Assembly (NCBI RefSeq): GCF_000964685.1
Contig: NZ_LANS01000001.1
Span: forward strand, 682,001 to 746,000
Reading direction: 5' to 3'
Source: Anaplasma phagocytophilum str. Webster
GTDB lineage: Bacteria; Pseudomonadota; Alphaproteobacteria; Rickettsiales; Anaplasmataceae
Length of the DNA stretch: 64,000 nt
In this document: piece after piece, positions 28,443-38,126 of the stretch
How positions within the stretch are numbered: position 1 is the first letter of the stretch
How the letters are laid out: every line of letters begins with the position of its first letter
Translations under genes and position numbers: made by a program
The notes under the pieces: model-generated
What the model saw: only the letters and a program-made list of their open reading frames with translations
What the model was told of the DNA's origin: nothing
Database searches by the model: none

Positions 28443-29663
28443 CTAAATTCCTAGAGCCAATCTGTTAGGATCTTCTATGTACTGCTTCACTCTTACCAAA
28501 AACGTCACAGCACCTTGCCCGTCAACTATTCTATGATCATATGATAGCGCCAAATACATCATAGGCCTTATCTCTACCTTACCATCTACTGCCACAGGAC
28601 GCTGCTGTATAGCATGCATACCCAAGATTCCAGATTGAGGAGGGTTGATTATAGGGGTAGACAATAGCGACCCATACACACCACCATTGGTAATAGTAAA
28701 GGTTGCACCAGACATATCAGAAACAGAGAGCTTGCCACTTCTTGCTTTTGTACTTAAGTCAACAAGTGCTTGCTCCATTTCAGCAAGTGACATAGTTTCC
28801 GCTCTTCTGATAACAGGCACCACTAACCCCTTATCGGTACCTACCGCGACTCCAATGTTACAATAGTCCCTGTAGACTATATCATCGCCTGAAATCTCCG
28901 CATTCAGCACAGGAATTTCGGAAAGGACTAGCACAACCGCTCTGATAAAGAAGGACATAAACCCAAGCTTAACATCATACCTCTTCACAAAGGCATCTTT
29001 GTACTTAGCTCTGAGCTCCATCACTTTGCTCATATCAACTTCATTAAAGGTGCTGAGTGTAGCAGAGGTATTTTGTGACTCCTTAAGCCTAGCAGCTATA
29101 ACTTGGCGGATTTTGCTCATCTTCACGCGTCTTTCACCCACCACGTCGCCATGGCAACTCATCAGATCCTTAGACGGCTGGCTAGCAACTATCTTCTTGT
29201 CTTGTTCACTCTTAGCACTCATACCCAAAGCTCTAGAAGTAGGAGTTGTGTTGATTCCTGCAACAAAATCTTCTACAGTAGGAGTTACTAGACCTTTGCC
29301 TTCAATAATTGTCTTTTCCTGCGGTTTTTGAGTGCTCACTGCCTGTGCAACAACGGGTTGAGCAGGCACCTCCTCCTTGCTCTCTGGCTCCTTATTAACA
29401 CCCTCTGCAGTAGCCTCACCCTGTGGCCGTATGATAGCCAAGACCTGCCCCTTGGTAATCACTTCTTCATCTGCAACTCTCAACTCTGTGAGAACACCAG
29501 CAACAGGGGCTGATATTTCAAGAGAAGTCTTGTCTGTTTCAACAATGAAGAGCACATCTTCTGCAGATACAGTATCTCCCACCTTTTTCATTACCCGAAT
29601 CGGAGCTTCTAGAATGGATTCGCCACCAAGATTCTCAGCCCTAACTTCTACAGCATCACCCAT
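28443..29663 (-). CDS. sucB: Dihydrolipoamide succinyltransferase (E2 of 2-oxoglutarate dehydrogenase)
   Basis: TCA-cycle E2 enzyme moving succinyl groups to CoA. The N-terminal lipoyl domain has the modified lysine K45 in [11 protein letters not shown] proline/alanine/glutamate-rich linker (about 85-125) and a short E1/E3-binding motif follow. The C-terminal catalytic domain ends with SYDHRIVDG, with His377 and Asp381. [10 protein letters not shown] and the overall form separate SucB from pyruvate dehydrogenase E2. The length of 406 residues is typical. E1 and E3 genes are not in this window. Confidence 0.94.
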   Translation of the reverse strand: MGDAVEVRAENLGGESILEAPIRVMKKVGDTVSAEDVLFIVETDKTSLEISAPVAGVLTELRVADEEVITKGQVLAIIRPQGEATAEGVNKEPESKEEVPAQPVVAQAVSTQKPQEKTIIEGKGLVTPTVEDFVAGINTTPTSRALGMSAKSEQDKKIVASQPSKDLMSCHGDVVGERRVKMSKIRQVIAARLKESQNTSATLSTFNEVDMSKVMELRAKYKDAFVKRYDVKLGFMSFFIRAVVLVLSEIPVLNAEISGDDIVYRDYCNIGVAVGTDKGLVVPVIRRAETMSLAEMEQALVDLSTKARSGKLSVSDMSGATFTITNGGVYGSLLSTPIINPPQSGILGMHAIQQRPVAVDGKVEIRPMMYLALSYDHRIVDGQGAVTFLVRVKQYIEDPNRLALGI

Positions 29664-29755
29664 AAATACAAACCAGAACTAAAACAAAAAACACAGATTG
29701 AAAGGCAGTGTAATCACCAAAAGACACTAATGTCAAACCATAGATGAATACCTTG

Positions 29756-30268
29756 TTATAAGTATCCACGCGATAACGCTATGTAATTTTCAGCAGATTT
29801 TTGTAGGTATAAAATCTCCTCTTCAGTCATCATACGTAGAAATTTTGCAGGCCTACCTGCCCATAACTCTCCAGATTTTACAATCTTACCCCTAGTGAGC
29901 AGTGAACCTGCAGCTAACATGCTGCCCTCTTCCATCACTGCACGATCCATAACGATTGATCCCATACCCACAAAGGCGTTATTCCCAAGAGTACAAGCAT
30001 GCAATATGCAGCTATGGCCAATAGTAACGAATTTACCTATTACAGTATCACCATGCATGCTATCTGTATGTACTACTGTATTATCTTGAATGTTTGTACC
30101 TTCACCCACTTCAATTTTATCCACATCGCCCCTGAGTACGGTTCCATACCATATGCTGGCATTCTTACCTATACAAACATCTCCTATGATACGGGCATTA
30201 CCTGCGATAAATGCAGTGCTATCTACAGACGGTGATACTCCTGCATAAGGCACCAGTACTTCCCTCAT
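29756..30268 (-). CDS. Gamma-carbonic anhydrase family hexapeptide-repeat protein
   Basis: Left-handed beta-helix protein of about 170 residues. Repeats such as IGDVCIGKNASIWYGTVLRGD and NIQDNTVVHTD are typical of the YrdA/PaaY group. Potential zinc histidines occur in VVHTD and GHSCILHACTLG. I placed the start at ATG 30268 because a GGAGG ribosome site lies ten bases upstream and the family start (REVLVPYAGVSP) follows. Carbonic anhydrase activity is possible but unproven in most of this family. It stands upstream of sucB on the same strand. Confidence 0.85.
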   Translation of the reverse strand: MREVLVPYAGVSPSVDSTAFIAGNARIIGDVCIGKNASIWYGTVLRGDVDKIEVGEGTNIQDNTVVHTDSMHGDTVIGKFVTIGHSCILHACTLGNNAFVGMGSIVMDRAVMEEGSMLAAGSLLTRGKIVKSGELWAGRPAKFLRMMTEEEILYLQKSAENYIALSRGYL

Positions 30269-30499
30269 AACTTCACAACCTCCAGTGTTCTTTAAACGGC
30301 ACAGCATGATAGTGTTTTTAGCACACCATAACGGAGTACACCACCACTCTTAACAGATTTGGCTCTGGCACACTAGATGCACACATATCTTGTATAGGAC
30401 TTATATATTGTTGTTCATGAAACGTGCGTAATGCTATGGGAGATTACTATTCTTATGTATGTAAATTAAGCAAATTTAGCACGTGCTACTGCACCCAGC

Positions 30500-31732
30500 A
30501 TGTTCTCATTTTCTTTAAAAGGCAGACCTTCCTTTTTCGAAATAGCCTTTTCTTTAGGAAGCGTAATGATGTCTATGGCTATAGTCATGGCTGGGAATGA
30601 TGTCAGGGCTCATGATGACGTTAGCGCTTTGGAGACTGGTGGTGCGGGATATTTCTATGTTGGTTTGGATTACAGTCCAGCGTTTAGCAAGATAAGAGAT
30701 TTTAGTATAAGGGAGAGTAACGGAGAGACTAAGGCAGTATATCCATACTTAAAGGATGGAAAGAGTGTAAAGCTAGAGTCACACAAGTTTGACTGGAACA
30801 CTCCTGATCCTCGGATTGGGTTTAAGGACAACATGCTTGTAGCTATGGAAGGCAGTGTTGGTTATGGTATTGGTGGTGCCAGGGTTGAGCTTGAGATTGG
30901 TTACGAGCGCTTCAAGACCAAGGGTATTAGAGATAGTGGTAGTAAGGAAGATGAAGCTGATACAGTATATCTACTAGCTAAGGAGTTAGCTTATGATGTT
31001 GTTTCTGGGCAGACTGATAACCTTGCTGCTGCTCTGGCCAAAACCTCAGGTAAGGACATCGTTCAGTTTGCTAAGGCGGTGGAGATCTCTCATCCTAATA
31101 TTGATAGCAAGGTTTGTAGTGGGGATCATGCTGCTATAACTAAGGCTAAGGGGAAGAAGTATGTTGCGGAGTTGTCGACGACACACAGCAACGAGGAGAC
31201 AACACAGTGTAGCGGTTTGGGAAATACGACGGGGGCGACAGGACCAAAGACGTTGAGTGGTTTTGTTAATACTGTGAAAGTCGGTGAAGGTAAAAACTGG
31301 CCTAGAGGGCGAGCAAGCGACGGCAGCAGCAAGAACATAGAAGGTGACCCTAATAGCAACGCCAAAGCTGTAGCCACAGACCTCACAAAGCTCACCTCTG
31401 ACGAAAAAACCATAGTAGCAGGGTTACTAACTAAAACTATTGAAGGTGGTGAAGTTGTTGAAATCAGGTCGGTTTCTTCTACTTCTGTGATGGTTAATGC
31501 TTGTTATGATCTTCTTAGTGAAGGTTTAGGCGTTGTTCCTTACGCTTGTGTCGGTCTTGGAGGTAACTTCGTGGGCGTTGTTGATGGGCATATCACTCCT
31601 AAGCTTGCTTATAGGTTAAAGGCTGGCTTGAGTTATCAGCTCTCTCCTGAAATCTCCGCTTTTGCGGGTGGATTCTACCATCGTGTTGTGGGAGATGGCG
31701 TTTATGATGATCTGCCGGAGCCTATGCAATAA
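30500..31732 (+). pseudogene. p44: p44/msp2 donor copy with near-complete 5' arm, 3'-truncated
   Basis: P44 homology begins at [14 protein letters not shown] (about 30,557). The upstream ATG at 30500 adds unrelated residues [13 protein letters not shown] in frame. The N-terminal arm, a hypervariable centre ([13 protein letters not shown] to [10 protein letters not shown]) and the C-terminal arm to DDLPE are present. It then reads PMQ and stops, so the final barrel strands are missing. The stop lies in the recurrent boundary (CTATGCAATAATTC), which shows that truncation came from junction with that sequence. Confidence 0.9.
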
Positions 31733-31796
31733 TTCTTATTATTGAAAACAAGACCAAGGGTATTAGAGATAGAGGAAGAGTATTATTAGAGAGAAT

Positions 31797-32477
31797 GAAG
31801 TAGATACAGTATATCTACTAGCTAAGGAGTTAGCTTATGATGTTGTTACTGGGCAGACTGATAACCTTGCCGCTGCTCTTGCCAAGACCTCGGGGAAGGA
31901 CTTTGTTCAGTTTGCTAAGGCCGTGGAGATTTCTAATTCCGGTATTGGTAAGAAGGTGTGTGAGACAAAGCGGAAGGATGGTGATACTACGAACAGGTTT
32001 GCAAAGTATATAGTTGGTGCGGGTGATAGTAGCAATGCTGGTACATCATTGTGTGGTGGTAAGAACCAAAAGAGTTCGGACACAGACACCGGGGTGGAGA
32101 AGGCTCAGGCTCTGCATGACTTTGTTTCTAACACATTGAGTGATGGTACTAAGAACTGGCCTACGTCGAGTGAAACGTCTAAATCGAATAACGACAACGC
32201 CAAAGCTGTAGCGGGAGACTTAACTAAGAAGCTCACCCCTGAAGAAAAAACCATAGTAGCAGGGTTACTAGCTAAGACTATTGAAGGTGGTGAGGTTGTT
32301 GAAATTAGGGCGGTTTCTTCTACTTCTGTGATGGTTAATGCTTGTTATGATCTTCTTAGTGAAGGTTTAGGCGTTGTTCCTTATGCTTGTGTTGGTCTCG
32401 GTGGTAACTTCGTGGGTGTTGTTGACGAGTACAGCACAATCCGTCCGTCTTTAACCCTATATGCCCGTAGAAAGTAA
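31797..32477 (+). pseudogene. p44: p44/msp2 donor cassette, 5'-truncated, interrupted by shared insert
   Basis: In-frame homology starts at [12 protein letters not shown]; a short out-of-frame piece of the earlier segment (GACCAAGGGTATTAGAG) precedes it at 31,751-31,768. A unique centre (CETKRKDGDTTNR to WPTSSETSKSND) leads to the C-terminal block, which ends at VGVVDE. There the shared 240-bp insert begins and supplies the last residues before the stop. P44 sequence resumes after the insert at 32,680. The copy is non-functional as a protein but a plausible donor. Confidence 0.9.
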
Positions 32478-32679
32478 CTAGGCAAAATTAGTGCTGCATC
32501 ACTCACGAAGCCAACTATGATTCAGCCATTTACAAATACAGAGCGGGTCTGTACAGTGGCTTTACAATCTTACCTAACATGCAATAACATTCTATCTCAT
32601 ATATCCCCACAGACTTTATAAAGGTTATCTGTACTTCAAAGGAAGCTAAACTGTGTCAGATGCGGATGGTGTCTAGAAC
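32435..32679 (+). repeat. Shared p44-interrupting insert (copy 1)
   Basis: About 245 bases between VVD and ITPKLAYR of p44. It matches the inserts at 38,813, 49,271 and 60,497. Common segments include CACAATCCGT, AACTAGGCAAAATT, CAGTGGCTTTA, AGGTTATCTGTACTTC and GGAAGCTAA. No open frame of note lies inside. Confidence 0.8.
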
Positions 32680-32727
32680 ATCACTCCTAAGCTTGCTTAT
32701 AGGTTAAAGGCTGGCTTGAGTTATCAG
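32680..32727 (+). pseudogene. p44: p44 C-terminal relic after insert
   Basis: ATCACTCCTAAGCTTGC through GAGTTATCAG codes [15 protein letters not shown] of P44 and continues the copy interrupted upstream. It ends four bases before the stop of the convergent dehydrogenase gene. Confidence 0.85.
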
Positions 32728-32730
32728 AAC

Positions 32731-33984
32731 CTAAGAGATCGATATTCCTGCGTGGTGGGCTATGTCTAGAAATGTGAACCTGTCTCTAGTGGCAAAAGCC
32801 ATGTTAGCTATCGAGTAGTATTGCTCTGTAGACCACCTAACGTGTTCTGGTTCTGTCGGGGCTTCCAGGTATTCTAGTATGCTGTACAAGTGTACATGGT
32901 CTATGACTTTGCCTTGAACCATTGCTGAAATCTTACACCACTGCTTCTCCATTATGTGGTTGAGGTGTTCTGCTTTTTCCGCGTCTATCCACTTCTTTGA
33001 TAACGTCTTATAGAATTCATGTACATAGTGTTGGGCAAAATGCTGTAGTAAAGTATTCTTATCCAACAGGGTGGATCTTAAAAAGGGCCTATGACCATTG
33101 CATATGCTCTTCTGTAGCCTGGCCATGCACAAGGTAGAGACTCCTATTCTCTCTCCATGTAGAAAGCTGTGCTTGTCTAACAGCTCTGTTACTCCTGCTA
33201 TAATGTGCTCGCCTTGACTAGCAGGTTGGCTGCTGCCCACTATTAGCATACCTATTCCCGACAATATCAAAGCCTGCATTAGTACCATTATTGTGGCGCT
33301 GTCTCTAAGCTTTAATCCCCGGTAATTCTCCAATAACTCTTGTGAGCTGGCTTCAGTAATAAGGAATGGCAACTCATTGTATGGTGTTCCTAACAATATG
33401 CTCGAGATAAGCCAATCGGCGCGGGCAGTAGACCGACATATAAAATCGGCAAATCCGCTATTTATCATCCTTTGCGGTGCATTAGTGAGCACGTCAACGT
33501 CTATATAAATTGCTTTTGGTAACTTTGCTGAAAGTGATTTTTTTATTCCATTGCCCATGGTAATAGAAGCGTTTGGTGATGTATACCCATTCATTGATGG
33601 CGCCGTGGGAAATGAAATATACTCCTTGCCTGTAATGAAACTTACGTACTTGCAGATGTCGTTTATAGAGCCACTGCCCAAGGCGATCAGAAAATCCGCA
33701 TTCTTTGAAGCATTTTTTATGTCATTAACCAATTTTTCAGAGGCGTAATATTCTTCTTGAATGACATAGGAGTCAAAATGTTGAAGTACCGCTTTGTTCA
33801 ATAGAGCTACAGTATTTGAATCTGCCACTATAAATCCGCGTCCCGCATACTTGGAGGCAATATCTGGAAGATCTGATAGTATGCCTCTATCAACGTATAT
33901 AGAATGAGTAATATACTCGGAAATCTCAGAGTATCCCGCAGAATGGATTATAGGCAAGGCCGCATCAAGAAACTGAGTAGTCAT
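32731..33984 (-). CDS. Glycerol-1-phosphate dehydrogenase-like protein (AraM/EgsA family)
   Basis: Member of the iron-containing alcohol dehydrogenase superfamily, 417 residues. The NAD(P)-binding region shows IALGSGSINDICKYVSF, then FPTAPSMNGYTSPNASI, both characteristic of sn-glycerol-1-phosphate dehydrogenases. Metal-ligand candidates are Asp in GFADFICR and His in GEHIIAG and SFLHGERIG. The family reduces dihydroxyacetone phosphate to glycerol-1-phosphate. Its role in a bacterium without archaeal lipids is unclear. The 3' end borders a p44 relic, so the last residues (HHAGISIS) may have been altered. Confidence 0.8.
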   Translation of the reverse strand: MTTQFLDAALPIIHSAGYSEISEYITHSIYVDRGILSDLPDIASKYAGRGFIVADSNTVALLNKAVLQHFDSYVIQEEYYASEKLVNDIKNASKNADFLIALGSGSINDICKYVSFITGKEYISFPTAPSMNGYTSPNASITMGNGIKKSLSAKLPKAIYIDVDVLTNAPQRMINSGFADFICRSTARADWLISSILLGTPYNELPFLITEASSQELLENYRGLKLRDSATIMVLMQALILSGIGMLIVGSSQPASQGEHIIAGVTELLDKHSFLHGERIGVSTLCMARLQKSICNGHRPFLRSTLLDKNTLLQHFAQHYVHEFYKTLSKKWIDAEKAEHLNHIMEKQWCKISAMVQGKVIDHVHLYSILEYLEAPTEPEHVRWSTEQYYSIANMAFATRDRFTFLDIAHHAGISIS

Positions 33985-34231
33985 AGCAAATAACTAAGCT
34001 CTATGCTGATAGTATACATGTGACCCAGAGACATGGCAAACTTGTGTAGGGTATGGCTGGATGTATCGTTACGATCTCTCATTTTCCGTGTGTTGAATAT
34101 ATACTACTACCCCAAGCAACAACATAGGACAGCATATCTTTCTTAATGATGCTATGAAAACACTCACAACCTGATTGACTACAAATTTGTTCTGCACGAT
34201 ACTGTAGCATATAACAAATTTTGGATATAGC

Positions 34232-34960
34232 TTGAGTCCGCTAGAGCAGTTTAAAGTGGTTAGGTTGCTTGAGATTCCAATGCCGTTCGGAATGGATATA
34301 AGCTTTACTAATTGCGCGCTTTTCATGATTCTGGCATCGCTGGTTTCTGCGGTGCTGCTGTGTTGTGCACTACGCAAGAGGACTGATGGGTCTTCGAGTA
34401 TGTCGCATACTGCAGTTGAGTTGATTTACAACTTCGTTGTGGGTGCTATAGAGAGTAATGCAGGGGTTGGTGGTCTCCGGTATATACCTTTCGTTCTTAG
34501 CATATTCCTATTTGTGTTGGCGTGTAATATTATAGGTATTCTGCCGCTTGGTTTTACCGCAACAAGTCATGTCTCTGTTACGTTGGCTTTGTCTGTGGTT
34601 GTTTGCGCAAGCGTGACGGTACTTGGGTTTAATCACCAAGGGTTACATTTTTTGAGGATTTTTCTTCCAGAGGGTACTCCCCTGTGGTTGGCGCCTATGA
34701 TGGTATTTATAAAGCTGTTTGCGTATTTGGCTAGGCCTGTGAGTTTGGCGATACGGTTAGCTGCTAACATGATCGCTGGTCACACTATCATTGCAGTTAT
34801 TGCAGAATTTGTTCTGAAAATGCATCCAGTATTAGCGCCGTTGCCGTTCGCGTTCATAATGGTGCTAATAGCGTTTGAGATTTTTGTTGCGATTTTGCAA
34901 GCGTATATATTTACGGTCTTGACTACTGTATACCTTTCTGATGCAGTTGCAGGGCACTAG
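34232..34960 (+). CDS. atpB: ATP synthase F0 subunit a
   Basis: Membrane subunit forming the proton half-channels of F1F0-ATP synthase. The essential arginine lies in SLAIRLAANMIAGH near the C-terminal third, and FAYLARPVS precedes it. Six or so transmembrane helices and a length of 242 residues fit the family. The start is TTG 34232, which gives the typical MSPLEQF N-terminus, preceded by GGATATAG. It heads the F0 block atpB-atpE-atpF'-atpF; the F1 genes are not here, as usual in Rickettsiales. Confidence 0.94.
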   Translation: MSPLEQFKVVRLLEIPMPFGMDISFTNCALFMILASLVSAVLLCCALRKRTDGSSSMSHTAVELIYNFVVGAIESNAGVGGLRYIPFVLSIFLFVLACNIIGILPLGFTATSHVSVTLALSVVVCASVTVLGFNHQGLHFLRIFLPEGTPLWLAPMMVFIKLFAYLARPVSLAIRLAANMIAGHTIIAVIAEFVLKMHPVLAPLPFAFIMVLIAFEIFVAILQAYIFTVLTTVYLSDAVAGH

Positions 34961-35164
34961 GTGAAGTGTGAATTCTGGGTAGAATAATTCACTATTGGTT
35001 GGCGGGAGCTACTTGGAGTGTGTTTTATGTGGCCTGTAGTTTTGAAATCTTAGTATAGGCTGTGCGTCTTGGGTTCTCATTGGGGTTGGGAGGCTAATTA
35101 CTCATTGACTTCACATAGCTAGTTCTTATAATTCATAAGGTTGAAATTTGCACTGGTGGTGGTT

Positions 35165-35389
35165 ATGGACTCACTTAGGTTTTTGGCTGTGGGGTTAAGC
35201 GTTCTTGGTATGGTGGCATCTGCTTTAGGTGTAGCTGCTGTTTTCTCTGCTATGCTTAATGGTATTGCGCGTAATCCGGAAACGGAAGAAAAGCTCAAAA
35301 AGTATGTTTATACTGGCGCTGCGTTGGTGGAAGCTATGGGGCTATTCTCCTTCCTTCTTGCTTTGTTGTTGATATTTGTTGCTGGCTAG
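35165..35389 (+). CDS. atpE: ATP synthase F0 subunit c
   Basis: Forms the proton-driven rotor ring. It is a two-helix hairpin of 74 residues with the polar loop ARNPETEEKL and the proton-binding Glu in ALVEAMGLFSF. I chose ATG 35165 over TTG 35141 because it gives the standard length and start (MDSLRFLAVGL), with GGTGGTGG just upstream. It lies about 200 bases after atpB and seven bases before atpF'. Confidence 0.93.
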   Translation: MDSLRFLAVGLSVLGMVASALGVAAVFSAMLNGIARNPETEEKLKKYVYTGAALVEAMGLFSFLLALLLIFVAG

Positions 35390-35395
35390 TTAGTC

Positions 35396-35899
35396 ATGGA
35401 TGTAGTACCGCAGCTAGATTTTTCGGTCTATCCTTCGCAGATTTTTTGGTTTGTTTGTTCGTTCCTGCTGCTCTATGTTGTAGTAAGGTGTGTTGTTGTT
35501 CCGAAGGTCGAGTCTATTATCAGTAGCAGGTTGGTGGAGCATAATGGTGCTCTCGGTGTCTCTCTTGAGTCTTGTGATTTTCTTCAAGATAAGCTTGTAA
35601 AGCAGATGGTAGTGCTTGAGGCTGCGCAACAGCGTGCTCGAGAGCTGGAGCAGAAGGTGGTTAGTGACCTTGGAAATGCTGTTGAGCTAGCTAAGGAGCT
35701 CCTGAAATCAGGGGTCAATGAGATGCTCACTGAGGTTGATGAGCGATTGGAATCTCTGAAGCGTGAAAAGAAGGAAGAGTTGATCTCGTTGTCTATAGAT
35801 GTTGCGTCGATGTATTGTGCAAAAGTCAGTGGTGTTGGAAGGGTCAAGAAGAGTAGAATAAGGGAGTTAGTTACGGGAATATACGAGAAGAGGTTATGA
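35396..35899 (+). CDS. atpF': ATP synthase F0 subunit b'
   Basis: Peripheral-stalk subunit of 167 residues. One N-terminal membrane helix (IFWFVCSFLLLYVVVRCVVVP) is followed by a long charged helix (about 55-150). The N-terminal VVPQLDFSVYPSQIFW is typical of alphaproteobacterial b' (atpG-like) subunits. Its stop overlaps the next start in ATGA, which points to coupled translation. Confidence 0.88.
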   Translation: MDVVPQLDFSVYPSQIFWFVCSFLLLYVVVRCVVVPKVESIISSRLVEHNGALGVSLESCDFLQDKLVKQMVVLEAAQQRARELEQKVVSDLGNAVELAKELLKSGVNEMLTEVDERLESLKREKKEELISLSIDVASMYCAKVSGVGRVKKSRIRELVTGIYEKRL

Positions 35900-36387
35900 T
35901 AAGTGCGCACATAATTGTGGATCTTGCTTTTTGTGTGGGGTTTGCATTGGCTTTTAATCCGGTGCGTAAATTCACAAAAAAGTTCCTTGCTAAGCGTGCT
36001 TGTGGGGTAGAGGGGCCGGTTCGGAAGTCGGTGATGTTAGCGGGTAAGTTGGATGCTTTGGTATCCGGTGCGTCACGTGGAGATGCGGAGGTGGATCGGG
36101 TCATTTCTGAAATGATCCGGGAAACGGAAGGGCGGTGTCAGGACATCCTGGAGAAGGGAAAGAGGGAGATAGAAGCTCTATTAGAAGATTATATTCATGT
36201 AGCGACCGGTAAGCTTGAGCTCAGAATAGAGAGCTTTATTAGGACTTTGCGTGTATCTGCTGTGGAGACTGCGGCTAGTGCAGCATTTACTCTGATGAAA
36301 GAAGAGCTGGAAAATGGCAAGGTAGATGCTGGAGAGGCTGTTAGCGCTTCGGAGCAAGATGGCGTTGCGTCGAAGAAGTTGCATTAG
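35896..36387 (+). CDS. atpF: ATP synthase F0 subunit b
   Basis: Second peripheral-stalk subunit, 163 residues. A short hydrophobic N-terminus (IIVDLAFCVGFALAFN) leads into a charged helical region and an Ala/Glu-rich end. Similarity is weak in this family, so identification leans on position after atpF' and on architecture. It overlaps atpF' by four bases and ends the F0 cluster. Confidence 0.82.
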   Translation: MISAHIIVDLAFCVGFALAFNPVRKFTKKFLAKRACGVEGPVRKSVMLAGKLDALVSGASRGDAEVDRVISEMIRETEGRCQDILEKGKREIEALLEDYIHVATGKLELRIESFIRTLRVSAVETAASAAFTLMKEELENGKVDAGEAVSASEQDGVASKKLH

Positions 36388-36631
36388 TGCGCCATGTATC
36401 ATTGGCTTGACGCTGGGTATTAACTAGGCCATTGAGCATTTAGTAGTGTGGTGTGTAGTGGTTCTTGACCTGTGTGGGTGGGTTTTTCGCCTATAACTTC
36501 CAGTTGTTGTAAGTTTTTCGCGGTATGTAGAGATGATAACTCTCGCTATGTACCGAGGGGCTAGTGTTTTTGCTGTGATAGTTATTGTGGTGCTCGAGTG
36601 GGTTGGCTGTTAGCTGATGGTAGGTTTATTG

Positions 36632-36672
36632 TCACATAAATGAAGGCTAAGGTAGCTCCGCCATTTATGTGA
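36632..36672. terminator. Perfect 11-bp inverted repeat downstream of atpF
   Basis: TCACATAAATG at 36,632-36,642 pairs with CATTTATGTGA at 36,662-36,672 around a 19-base loop. It lies 245 bases after atpF with no T run, so it may be a factor-dependent terminator, RNA stabiliser or binding site rather than a classical terminator. Confidence 0.35.
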
Positions 36673-36776
36673 AGTCGCAATAGTTGGAAACATGTGCATA
36701 AGAAGTATAGCGGTGCTGATAAAGTAAGTCTGAAGTAGAAAAAGAGGGCTAAGGGCTCTTCTTTTAGGTAAAAACC

Positions 36777-36890
36777 TTAAAAAACGGATCTCGCGCCAAA
36801 TTCACCGTCAACATAACCCATGCTGAAGTTAACAATAGCGATATTATTAATACGTCCCGCGCGGGGCTAGTATCATCTACAAGGCATTGA
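36777..36890 (-). pseudogene. p44: Decayed p44 3' end
   Basis: The minus strand reads CLVDDTSPA, then after a one-base frameshift INNIAIVNFSMGYVDGEFG and a final ARSVF stop. This parallels [35 protein letters not shown] of intact p44. The AAGAGCCCTTAGCCC tract after the stop is also shared with the sequence downstream of the expression-site copy. No upstream p44 sequence remains. Many substitutions show this relic is older than the other copies. Confidence 0.8.
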
Positions 36891-37904
36891 GGGGGCTTCG
36901 GTTGCTGCTTGGGTCTCTAGGCTATTTGGAGAAGTATGTAGTTGTCAGATATATCATTTGTGGGTTATAAGAGATGTTTTAGGCTTTGTTTTTGAGAAAT
37001 TACAATACTCTGGCTGGTGCCATAACGTGACATCTAGTAATTGTTTTATTCCATGGATTTGTCTGTTGTTTTTGGGTGCTTCTTATTACATCTTCTAGGT
37101 ATAGTCCATATGCCTTTTATGGGAGAGCATGTTTTCGTTGTTTTAGATTCCGTTGCTTATGCTTAGTACATACTAATTCACAGCAGGTTCACACAAACAG
37201 AACGCTTTTGCTTATAGAAGATGGTATATGTTAGGGGAGCAGCTTGTCTTCTTGTATATTTATGAACATGTGGTTTTGCTCTGCAAGAAAAACAGCGGAT
37301 GTATAGATTGAAGAAAGGAAGTAAGGAATTACTACTGCTTTAGACAAATACATTAAACCGGGTGCTTATTAAGGGATAATCCGGTCCATCATGGTGCTTA
37401 AAAGGAGCTAAAAGCGTGTAGTAGTCTAGAAAGTTTGAGGAGAGATTCTTAGGCTTACTACTGAAACAGACTGCTGTTGCTGCTTGTTTTAGAGTGTTTA
37501 CGAGCGTTGCATTTATTTGGTATCCTGTAAGTGGTTGATATGGGTATCTGTATAGTCATTTTGAGCACTATGCAGCTATCGAGAGTCATCTCCTTCAAGA
37601 AAAATCCAATTTACCTTGAGTACTATATCTGGTTCGTATTGCAGGTTTTTTATTGTTTTTACCACAAGTTTTATTATTGGTTATCATGCTTTATATTCCA
37701 GGTTACACATCAATAGCGAACCCTGGATTTATTATTAGATAAATTCAGGAGATAGGTTATCCAGTAATCTATTATTGGATAAGAACATAGGGTGCATTGC
37801 TTTGAGAACGAGGCGCACATGCGATCAGGAATTCGTCTAAACCAATGCTCATTACATGCTGCAATAGTTTTTAGCTATTTACCTCGAGATATATTGCATT
37901 GCGA

Positions 37905-37955
37905 CAGTATTATTAGAAAAAGATGAAGCTGATTCTGTGATGGCGCTTGAACTTT
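37905..37955 (+). pseudogene. p44: Collapsed p44 scar
   Basis: ACAGTATTATTAGA and GATGAAGCTGAT, the start of a cassette (DEAD), are joined directly to TCTGTGATGG, the SVM codons that normally lie some 450 bases further on. The hypervariable centre is gone. The sequence that follows is the spacer repeat. Confidence 0.7.
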
Positions 37956-38108
37956 GTGTGTGCTGGTTATTTTTGAGGTATTGGGAAGTTATCCCGCAAG
38001 GATATAACTTCAATACTGCATTGTAAGGATATTGTTCCATTGCGAATACACTGGGAAGTATGTCAGTGACCTACGAATCGCTAGCTATACCAGGGGCTTA
38101 TGCAATAA
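37956..38108 (+). repeat. p44 spacer repeat and cassette 5' boundary
   Basis: Matches the spacer at 50,198-50,380 (reverse strand): GCTGGTTATTTT, GAGGTATT, GGAAGTTA, ATCGCTAGCT, then the boundary ending in CTCTTATTATTAAAA just before the next cassette. Related spacers occur at 39.77, 53.9, 54.9 and 60.85 kb. Confidence 0.65.
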
Positions 38109-38126
38109 CTCTTATTATTAAAAAGG

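Larger units (their letters stand above)
36388..38126. other. Long non-coding region with p44 relics and repeats
   Basis: About 1.7 kb with no gene I can support; a 61-codon frame at 37,531-37,716 looks random. It contains an 11-bp inverted repeat (36,632-36,672), a decayed reverse p44 tail (36,777-36,890) and a repeat shared with 25.0 and 58.2 kb (37,745-37,780). It also holds a collapsed p44 scar (37,905-37,955) and, up to 38,108, the spacer that precedes a cassette. Confidence 0.6.

Noticed and set aside
34961-35164. Extra small gene (atpI-like) between atpB and atpE
   Set aside because: No open frame with membrane helices is seen in this gap.
37531-37716. 61-codon frame downstream of atpF
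   Set aside because: Lies in a region full of p44 relics, is AT-rich and has no family resemblance.
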